In this document: positions 58,137-64,000 of the stretch, one piece after another | Numbering within the stretch: the stretch's first letter is position 1 | Layout of the letters: the number at the start of each line of letters is the position of its first letter | NCBI RefSeq assembly: GCF_003943935.1 | Contig: NZ_RJOB01000004.1 | Span: 49,462 to 113,461 of the forward strand | Source: Streptococcus mitis | GTDB taxonomy: Bacteria; Bacillota; Bacilli; Lactobacillales; Streptococcaceae | DNA length: 64,000 nucleotides | Direction: 5' to 3' | Position numbers and translations under genes: made by a program | Notes under the pieces: model-generated | Database searches by the model: none | The model's input: the letters and a program-made list of their open reading frames with translations, nothing else | What the model was told of the DNA's origin: nothing

Positions 58137-58171
58137 ACAATAGAAAGCATATAGAAAAGGTTAAGAAACAG

Positions 58172-59038
58172 ATGATATTATCTATTATTTCTCAAGGATT
58201 TGTCTGGGCTATTCTAGGTCTGGGAATCTTTATGACATTTAGGATTTTGAACTTTCCAGATATGACGACAGAAGGTTCCTTCCCTCTTGGGGGAGCTGTT
58301 GCTGTCACTTTGATAACGAAAGGTATGAATCCTTTTTTAGCAACTCTTATTGCTGTAGGAGCAGGTTGTTTGGCTGGTATGGCAACAGGACTTCTTTATA
58401 CAAAAGGGAAGATCCCAACCTTGCTCTCAGGGATTTTGGTGATGACTTCTTGTCACTCTATTATGCTCTTGATTATGGGACGTGCAAATTTAGGATTGCT
58501 TGGAACCAAGCAAATTCAAGATGCCTTGCCTTTTGATTCGGATTTGAACCAACTCTTGACAGGTCTTATCTTTGTGAGTATTGTCATTGCTCTCATGCTC
58601 TTTTTCTTGGACACTAAACTCGGACAAGCCTATATTGCTACAGGTGACAATCCTGATATGGCTAGAAGTTTCGGGATTCATACTGGACGCATGGAGCTCA
58701 TGGGCTTGGTCTTATCAAATGGTGTGATTGCCCTTGCAGGAGCTCTCATTGCCCAGCAAGAAGGGTATGCCGATGTATCTCGAGGAATCGGGGTTATCGT
58801 TGTGGGGCTTGCAAGTTTGATTATTGGAGAAGTTATCTTCAAGAGTTTGAGCTTGGCAGAACGTCTGGTTACCATCGTTGTAGGTTCTATCGCTTATCAA
58901 TTCTTAGTGTGGGCAGTTATTGCGCTTGGCTTTAATACAAGTTACCTTCGTTTGTACAGCGCCGTGATTTTAGCAGTCTGCCTCATGATTCCAACATTTA
59001 AGCAAACCATCTTGAAAGGAGCCAAGTTAAGCAAATGA
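58172..59038 (+). CDS. trpY: Tryptophan ABC transporter permease TrpY
   Basis: A 288-residue BPD-type permease of the branched-chain-like class with about eight or nine helices. Segments such as FMTFRILNFPDMTTEGSFPLG and VGLASLIIGEVIFKSLSLAERL are typical. ATG 58172 (MILSIISQGFVWAIL) is preferred, with AAAAGG 11 nt upstream. The ATG at 58103 falls at the base of the terminator hairpin and has no ribosome-binding site. It overlaps trpZ by 4 nt. Confidence 0.88.
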   Translation: MILSIISQGFVWAILGLGIFMTFRILNFPDMTTEGSFPLGGAVAVTLITKGMNPFLATLIAVGAGCLAGMATGLLYTKGKIPTLLSGILVMTSCHSIMLLIMGRANLGLLGTKQIQDALPFDSDLNQLLTGLIFVSIVIALMLFFLDTKLGQAYIATGDNPDMARSFGIHTGRMELMGLVLSNGVIALAGALIAQQEGYADVSRGIGVIVVGLASLIIGEVIFKSLSLAERLVTIVVGSIAYQFLVWAVIALGFNTSYLRLYSAVILAVCLMIPTFKQTILKGAKLSK

Positions 59039-59793
59039 CAGCCATTGTAGAATTAAAAAATGCAACCAAAGTCGTTAAAAATGGCTTTGATGAAGAAAAG
59101 ATTATTTTAAATGATGTTTCCTTAGAAATTTTTGAACAGGATTTTATCACGATTTTAGGTGGAAATGGTGCTGGGAAATCAACCCTCTTTAACACTATTG
59201 CAGGAACTTTGTCATTAACCAGTGGAACTATTCGTATTTTGGGTGAAGATGTTACCAAGTTTTCACCAGAGAAGCGCGCTAAGTATCTGTCTCGAGTCTT
59301 CCAAGATCCCAAGATGGGGACAGCTCCCCGTATGACGGTGGCTGAAAATCTTTTGATTGCCAAGTTTCGTGGTGAAAAGCGTGGACTGTTTCCGAGACGT
59401 CTGGCTAGCTATAAGGATGAATTTCAGGCAACCATTGAAAAAGTAGGGAATGGTCTTGAGAAACACTTGAATACGCCAATTGAGTTCTTATCAGGTGGAC
59501 AAAGACAGGCTTTGAGTCTCTTGATGGCAACCTTGAAGCGTCCTGAATTACTCTTGTTAGACGAGCATACTGCAGCCCTTGATCCAAAGACCAGTGTGGC
59601 CTTGATGGAATTGACGGATGAATTTGTCAAGAAAGACCAGCTGACAGCTCTTATGATTACTCATCATATGGAAGATGCTCTTAAGTATGGCAATCGCTTA
59701 ATTGTCATGAAAGAAGGACGGGTTATCCAAGATTTGAAACAAGAAGAAAAAGCAAAAATGAAAATCTCTGATTATTATCAACTCTTTGAATAA
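59035..59793 (+). CDS. trpZ: Tryptophan ABC transporter ATP-binding protein TrpZ
   Basis: A 252-residue ABC ATPase. Walker A is GGNGAGKSTLF (about 41-51), the signature LSGGQRQ is near residue 154, Walker B is LLLLDEHTAALDPKT near residue 174 and the switch histidine lies in MITHHMEDAL. Its start overlaps the trpY stop (ATGA). With trpX and trpY it forms one predicted tryptophan importer. Confidence 0.9.
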   Translation: MTAIVELKNATKVVKNGFDEEKIILNDVSLEIFEQDFITILGGNGAGKSTLFNTIAGTLSLTSGTIRILGEDVTKFSPEKRAKYLSRVFQDPKMGTAPRMTVAENLLIAKFRGEKRGLFPRRLASYKDEFQATIEKVGNGLEKHLNTPIEFLSGGQRQALSLLMATLKRPELLLLDEHTAALDPKTSVALMELTDEFVKKDQLTALMITHHMEDALKYGNRLIVMKEGRVIQDLKQEEKAKMKISDYYQLFE

Positions 59794-59815
59794 AGTAGGG
59801 AAAATGAGTGAAATG

Positions 59816-59858
59816 GTTTACTTTTTTTCTGAAATAAAGTATACTATATAAAGTAAAC
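59816..59858. promoter_or_regulatory. Promoter of dnaG-rpoD embedded in a 9-bp inverted repeat
   Basis: TTTACT (59817-59822), a 17-bp spacer and TATACT (59840-59845) form the promoter. GTTTACTTT (59816-59824) is perfectly mirrored by AAAGTAAAC (59850-59858), so one arm covers the -35 and the other the start point. This looks like an operator. I do not recognise the regulator. Confidence 0.6.
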
Positions 59859-59882
59859 TATGATAACATGGAGGTATTGTGT

Positions 59883-61643
59883 ATGGTTGACAAACAAGTC
59901 ATTGAAGAAATCAAAAACAATGCCAACATTGTGGAAGTCATAGGAGATGTGATTTCTTTACAAAAGGCAGGACGGAACTATCTAGGGCTCTGTCCTTTTC
60001 ATGGTGAAAAAACACCTTCTTTCAACGTTGTAGAGGACAAGCAGTTTTATCACTGTTTTGGTTGTGGTCGCTCTGGTGATGTCTTTAAGTTCATCGAGGA
60101 GTACCAAGGTGTTCCCTTTATGGAGGCTGTCCAAATCTTAGGTCAGCGTGTTGGGATAGAGGTGGAAAAACCGCTTTATAGTGAACAGAAGCCAGTTTCG
60201 CCTCACCAAGCTCTTTATGATATGCACGAAGATGCAGCCAAATTTTATCACGCTATTCTCATGACAACGACCATGGGGGAAGAGGCCAGAAACTACCTTT
60301 ATCAGCGTGGTTTGACAGATGAAGTGCTCAAGCATTTTCGGATTGGTTTGGCACCTCCAGAACGAAACTATCTCTACCAGCGTTTGTCTGGTCAGTATCG
60401 TGAAGAGGATTTCCTAGATTCAGGGCTATTTTACCTCTCAGATGCTAATCAATTTGTAGACACCTTTCATAATCGCATCATGTTTCCCCTGACAAATGAT
60501 CAGGGAAAGGTTATTGCCTTCTCAGGTCGTATCTGGCAGAAAACGGATTCACAAACTTCTAAGTATAAAAATAGCCGATCGACTGCAATTTTTAACAAAA
60601 GTTACGAATTATATCATATGGATAGGGCTAAAAAATCTTCTGGAAAAGCCAGTGAGATTTACCTGATGGAAGGATTCATGGATGTCATTGCAGCCTATCG
60701 GGCTGGAATCGAAAACGCTGTTGCATCTATGGGAACAGCCTTGAGTCGAGAGCATGTTGAGCATCTGAAAAGGTTAACCAAGAAGTTGGTTCTTGTTTAC
60801 GATGGTGATAAGGCTGGGCAAGCTGCGACTTTGAAAGCGCTGGACGAAATTGATGATGTGCCTGTGCAAATCGTTAGCATGCCTGATAACTTGGACCCAG
60901 ATGAGTATCTACAAAAAAATGGACCAGAAGACTTGACCTATCTATTAACGAAAACTCGTATTAGTCCGATTGAGTTTTACATTCATCAGTACAAGCCTGA
61001 AAATAGTGAAAATCTGCAGGCTCAGATTGAGTTTATTGAAAAAATAGCTCCCTTGATTGTTCAAGAAAAGTCTATCACTGCTCAAAATAGCTATATTCAT
61101 ATTTTAGCTGACAGTCTGGCATCTTTTGATTATGCCCAGATTGAGCAGATTGTTAATGAGAGTCGTCAGGCGCAAAGGCAGAATCGCATGGAAGGGATTT
61201 CCAGACCGACGACAATCACTATGCCTGTCACCAAGCAGTTATCGGCTATTATGAGGGCAGAAGCCCATCTACTTTATCGAATGATGGAATCTCCTCTTGT
61301 TTTGAACGATTACCGTTTGCGAGAAGATTTTGCATTTGACACACCTGAATTTCAGGTCTTATATGACTTGCTTGGTCAGTATGGCAATCTTCCTCCAGAA
61401 GTTTTAGCAGAACAGACAGAGGAAGTTGAAAGAGCTTGGTATCAAGTTTTAGCTCAGGATTTACCTGCTGAGATGTCACCTCAGGAACTTAGTGAAGTAG
61501 AAATGACTCGAAACAAGGCTCTCTTGAATCAGGACAATATGAGAATCAAAAAGAAGGTGCAGGAAGCTAGCCATGTAGGAGATACCGACACAGCCTTAGA
61601 AGAATTGGAACGTTTAATTTCACAAAAGAGAAGAATGGAGTAA
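59883..61643 (+). CDS. dnaG: DNA primase
   Basis: A 586-residue primase that makes RNA primers at the replication fork. The N-terminal zinc domain has [11 protein letters not shown] and FHCFGCG-type ([11 protein letters not shown]) ligands. The TOPRIM core has EGFMDVIAA near residue 265 and YDGDKAGQ near residue 308. A C-terminal DnaB-interacting domain follows. ATG 59883 gives the expected [20 protein letters not shown] and has GGAGG 10 nt upstream; an upstream in-frame ATG adds 5 residues. rpoD follows 2 bp after the stop. Confidence 0.97.
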   Translation: MVDKQVIEEIKNNANIVEVIGDVISLQKAGRNYLGLCPFHGEKTPSFNVVEDKQFYHCFGCGRSGDVFKFIEEYQGVPFMEAVQILGQRVGIEVEKPLYSEQKPVSPHQALYDMHEDAAKFYHAILMTTTMGEEARNYLYQRGLTDEVLKHFRIGLAPPERNYLYQRLSGQYREEDFLDSGLFYLSDANQFVDTFHNRIMFPLTNDQGKVIAFSGRIWQKTDSQTSKYKNSRSTAIFNKSYELYHMDRAKKSSGKASEIYLMEGFMDVIAAYRAGIENAVASMGTALSREHVEHLKRLTKKLVLVYDGDKAGQAATLKALDEIDDVPVQIVSMPDNLDPDEYLQKNGPEDLTYLLTKTRISPIEFYIHQYKPENSENLQAQIEFIEKIAPLIVQEKSITAQNSYIHILADSLASFDYAQIEQIVNESRQAQRQNRMEGISRPTTITMPVTKQLSAIMRAEAHLLYRMMESPLVLNDYRLREDFAFDTPEFQVLYDLLGQYGNLPPEVLAEQTEEVERAWYQVLAQDLPAEMSPQELSEVEMTRNKALLNQDNMRIKKKVQEASHVGDTDTALEELERLISQKRRME

Positions 61644-61645
61644 CA

Positions 61646-62755
61646 ATGGCAACAAAACAAAAAGAAGTAACAACATTTGACGTGCAAGTAGCAGAATTTA
61701 TCCGTAATCATAAGCAAAAAGGGACAGCAACAGATGATGAAATCAATGCTAGTCTGGTAATTCCTTTTACCTTGGATGTTGATGGGATTGAGGATCTCTT
61801 GCAACGGATTCAGGATGCAGGGATTTCTATCACAGATAACGAAGGAAATCCAAGTGCACGTGTTCTTAGCACTGAAGAAGAACCAGAACTTAGCGATGAG
61901 GATTTGATTGGTTCAACTTCTGCTAAGGTCAATGACCCTGTCCGTATGTACTTGAAAGAGATTGGTGTCGTTCCTCTCTTGACCAATGAAGAGGAAAAAG
62001 AATTGGCACTGGCTGTTGAAGCTGGCGATATCGAAGCCAAACAACGTCTTGCGGAAGCCAACCTTCGTTTGGTGGTTTCTATTGCCAAACGCTATGTTGG
62101 TCGTGGTATGCAGTTTCTTGACTTGATTCAAGAAGGGAACATGGGCTTGATGAAGGCGGTTGACAAGTTTGACTATTCTAAAGGATTCAAGTTCTCAACT
62201 TATGCAACTTGGTGGATTCGTCAGGCAATCACTCGTGCTATTGCGGATCAAGCTCGTACCATCCGTATCCCAGTTCACATGGTTGAAACTATCAATAAAT
62301 TGGTTCGTGAACAGCGTAATCTCCTTCAAGAATTAGGTCAAGATCCAACGCCAGAACAAATCGCTGAACGAATGGATATGACACCTGATAAGGTTCGTGA
62401 AATCTTGAAGATTGCACAAGAACCAGTATCTCTTGAAACTCCAATCGGTGAAGAGGATGATAGCCACCTTGGGGACTTTATCGAAGATGAAGTGATTGAA
62501 AATCCAGTGGACTATACAACTCGTATTGTCTTGCGTGAGCAGTTGGATGAGGTCTTGGATACTCTTACAGACCGTGAAGAAAATGTTTTGCGTCTTCGTT
62601 TTGGGCTAGATGATGGTAAAATGCGTACCCTTGAAGATGTGGGTAAAGTCTTTAACGTAACTCGCGAGCGTATCCGTCAGATTGAAGCCAAGGCTTTGAG
62701 AAAACTACGTCAACCAAGTCGCAGCAAACCGCTTCGTGATTTTATTGAAGACTAA
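61646..62755 (+). CDS. rpoD: Primary sigma factor RpoD (sigma-A)
   Basis: A 369-residue housekeeping sigma factor. Region 1.2 begins [16 protein letters not shown], region 2 contains [20 protein letters not shown] and [10 protein letters not shown]. Region 4 ends with the helix-turn-helix [35 protein letters not shown] precedes the ATG, so the ribosome-binding site lies in the end of dnaG (GAATGGAG). The dnaG-rpoD macromolecular-synthesis pair is conserved. Confidence 0.98.
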   Translation: MATKQKEVTTFDVQVAEFIRNHKQKGTATDDEINASLVIPFTLDVDGIEDLLQRIQDAGISITDNEGNPSARVLSTEEEPELSDEDLIGSTSAKVNDPVRMYLKEIGVVPLLTNEEEKELALAVEAGDIEAKQRLAEANLRLVVSIAKRYVGRGMQFLDLIQEGNMGLMKAVDKFDYSKGFKFSTYATWWIRQAITRAIADQARTIRIPVHMVETINKLVREQRNLLQELGQDPTPEQIAERMDMTPDKVREILKIAQEPVSLETPIGEEDDSHLGDFIEDEVIENPVDYTTRIVLREQLDEVLDTLTDREENVLRLRFGLDDGKMRTLEDVGKVFNVTRERIRQIEAKALRKLRQPSRSKPLRDFIED

Positions 62756-62769
62756 GAGTGAGGATAAAC

Positions 62770-63099
62770 ATGGCTTATACAGAAGAGCAAATTGAAAACA
62801 TCAAAACACGAATTTTATCAGCTTTGGAAGAAGTTATTGACCCTGAGTTGGGAATCGATATTGTCAATCTTGGTTTGATCTATGAGATTCGTTTTGACGG
62901 TGACACAGGGCAAACAGAGATTGATATGACTTTGACAACTATGGGTTGTCCCCTAGCTGACCTTTTGACAGACCAGATTTATGATGCCATGACAGAGGTG
63001 CCAGAAGTAACGGATACTGAGGTCAAATTAGTATGGTATCCAGCCTGGACCGTTGAAAAAATGAGTCGCTATGCCCGCATTGCCCTAGGCATTAAGTAA
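62770..63099 (+). CDS. MIP18/DUF59 family protein (SufT-like)
   Basis: A 109-residue DUF59-domain protein with the signature EEVIDPELGIDIVNLGLIYEI and MTLTTMGCPLADLLTDQI, including the conserved cysteine. Family members help iron-sulfur cluster assembly. The ATG at 62770 gives the family-like start MAYTEEQIENIKTR and GTGAGGATAA lies upstream; a GTG 12 nt earlier overlaps that site. It directly follows rpoD and is probably co-transcribed. Confidence 0.9.
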   Translation: MAYTEEQIENIKTRILSALEEVIDPELGIDIVNLGLIYEIRFDGDTGQTEIDMTLTTMGCPLADLLTDQIYDAMTEVPEVTDTEVKLVWYPAWTVEKMSRYARIALGIK

Positions 63100-63115
63100 A
63101 CATATAAAAGCATGT

Positions 63116-63177
63116 GAGAGACCGTTGGAAAAGTAAGGAAATTTACCCTTCTTTTCCTCTAGTCTCTCCTTTCTTTT
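63116..63177 (+). terminator. Long terminator hairpin after the DUF59 gene
   Basis: GAGAGAC (63116-63122) pairs with GTCTCTC (63162-63168), and GGAAAAGTAAGG with CCCTTCTTTTCC inside it, followed by CTTTCTTTT. The stem is over 20 bp with small bulges. Confidence 0.7.
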
Positions 63178-63198
63178 GCTGATTTTATTCAAAGAAAA

Positions 63199-63207
63199 TG
63201 ATATAAT
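63199..63207 (+). promoter_or_regulatory. Extended -10 promoter of cpoA
   Basis: TGATATAAT, a perfect TGn-TATAAT. Only 7 nt separate it from the ATG at 63215, so transcription should start at or next to the start codon. Confidence 0.65.
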
Positions 63208-63214
63208 AGTAGTT

Positions 63215-64000
63215 ATGGAAAAAAAGAAATTACGCATCAATATGTTGAGTTCAAGTGAGAAAGTAGCAGGGCAGGGAGTCTCAGGTGCTTACCGTGAATT
63301 AGTTCGTCTTCTTCACCGTGATGCCAAGGATCAATTGATTGTTACAGAAAATCTTCCAATCGAGGCAGATGTGACTCACTTTCATACGATTGATTTCCCC
63401 TATTATTTATCAACATTCCAAAAGAAACGCTCAGGGAGAAAAATTGGCTATGTGCATTTCTTGCCTGATACACTTGAGGGGAGTTTGAAAATTCCATTTT
63501 TCTTAAAAGGAATTATTAAACGCTATGTATTTTCTTTTTACAACCGGATGGAGCACTTGGTTGTGGTTAATCCTATGTTTATTGAGGATTTGGTGGCAGC
63601 TGGTATTCCACGTGAAAAAGTGACCTATATTCCTAACTTTGTCAACAAGGAAAAATGGCATCCTCTTCCACAAGAAGAGGTAGCGAGTCTGCGAACAGAG
63701 CTAGGTATTAGTGAGAATCAGTTTATCGTAGTAGGTGCTGGTCAAGTTCAGAAACGTAAAGGGATTGATGACTTTATCCGTCTGGCTGAGGAATTGCCTC
63801 AGATTACCTTTATCTGGGCTGGTGGTTTCTCTTTTGGTGGTATGACAGATGGTTATGAACGCTATAAGAAAATGATGGACAATCCCCCTAAAAATTTGAT
63901 GTTTCCAGGTATTGTATCGCCAGAGCGTATGCGCGAATTGTATGCCCTAGCGGATCTTTTCTTGTTACCTAGTTACAATGAGCTCTTTCCTATGACTATC
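63215..64000 (+). CDS. cpoA: Glycolipid glycosyltransferase CpoA, N-terminal part (runs off the window)
   Basis: The first 262 residues of a GT4-type glycosyltransferase, open to the last base. It begins MEKKKLRINMLSSSEKVAGQ and contains LPDTLEGSLKIPFFLKG, the donor-domain segment VVGAGQVQKRKGIDDFI and LYALADLFLLPSYNELFP. In pneumococcus CpoA makes galactosyl-glucosyl-diacylglycerol and affects beta-lactam response. The gene follows rpoD and the DUF59 gene, as in pneumococcus. No ribosome-binding site precedes the ATG; see the promoter entry. Confidence 0.88.
   Translation, partial: MEKKKLRINMLSSSEKVAGQGVSGAYRELVRLLHRDAKDQLIVTENLPIEADVTHFHTIDFPYYLSTFQKKRSGRKIGYVHFLPDTLEGSLKIPFFLKGIIKRYVFSFYNRMEHLVVVNPMFIEDLVAAGIPREKVTYIPNFVNKEKWHPLPQEEVASLRTELGISENQFIVVGAGQVQKRKGIDDFIRLAEELPQITFIWAGGFSFGGMTDGYERYKKMMDNPPKNLMFPGIVSPERMRELYALADLFLLPSYNELFPMTI

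Noticed and set aside
58103-58171. N-terminal extension of trpY
   Set aside because: The ATG is at the base of an intrinsic terminator hairpin and the added residues are not membrane-like.

Overview
The window is a stretch of a low-GC Firmicute chromosome from the Mitis group of Streptococcus (S. mitis, S. oralis, S. pseudopneumoniae or S. pneumoniae). The evidence is a 627-residue choline-binding phosphorylcholine esterase (Pce/CbpE), PavA, PmrA, CpoA, ComX boxes (TACGAATA) in front of comEA and coiA, and three pneumococcal-type BOX elements. Genes are dense, and no rRNA, tRNA, prophage, insertion sequence or CRISPR array is visible. As I remember it, the gene blocks are assembled in a different order from the TIGR4 pneumococcus, so a non-pneumococcal Mitis species or a rearranged lineage is more likely. 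I cannot name the species.

Layout. 1-2323: end of folD, an unrecognised protein with a possible ADP-ribosyltransferase-like pattern, and the NAD(P)HX repair gene nnrD. 2335-9462: a BOX element, the D,D-carboxypeptidase dacA (minus), an AI-2E-family membrane protein, tuf, a DEAD-box helicase and a Gfo/Idh oxidoreductase (both minus), and a YoaK-like membrane protein. 9473-10811: the L21 leader with rplU-prp-rpmA. 10917-18386: a LysR regulator, lspA, an RluD-type pseudouridine synthase, pce, and the proline genes proB-proA-proC. 18421-26535: a BOX element, then tmk-holB-yabA-rsmI, trmFO, pyrH-frr, cvfB, a UPF0346 protein and phoH. 26592-31370: ald (minus), an acetyltransferase, and the DNA-uptake genes comEA-comEC.

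31419-33508 holds a strong promoter overlapped by a CcpA-type cre site, a decayed secreted tyrosine-rich peptide gene and a two-gene ABC transporter. 33632-37428 carries the infC-rpmI-rplT operon behind an L20-type leader, a glyoxalase, and pyrK-pyrD behind a PyrR-type leader. 37503-43865 holds pavA (minus) and the ybeY-dgkA-era-mutM-coaE-pmrA-rpmG cluster. 43905-52465 holds secG, rnr-smpB-tehB, coiA, pepF, an O-methyltransferase and prsA. 52550-56570 holds ftsW and ppc. 56639-59793 is a tryptophan-type T-box followed by a BOX-interrupted small ORF and the transporter trpXYZ. 59816-64000 holds dnaG-rpoD, a MIP18/DUF59 protein and the start of cpoA, whose promoter suggests a leaderless message.

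Most genes are core housekeeping: translation, replication start, pyrimidine and proline synthesis, cell division and RNA decay. Competence genes (comEA, comEC, coiA) and choline-linked surface biology are interspersed. The best candidates for new biology are in the regulatory and decayed regions: the peptide remnant with its ABC transporter, the BOX insertion inside the tryptophan T-box leader, the possible RNA switch over the pyrK ribosome-binding site, the non-canonical infC start, the leaderless cpoA start and the palindrome around the dnaG-rpoD promoter.
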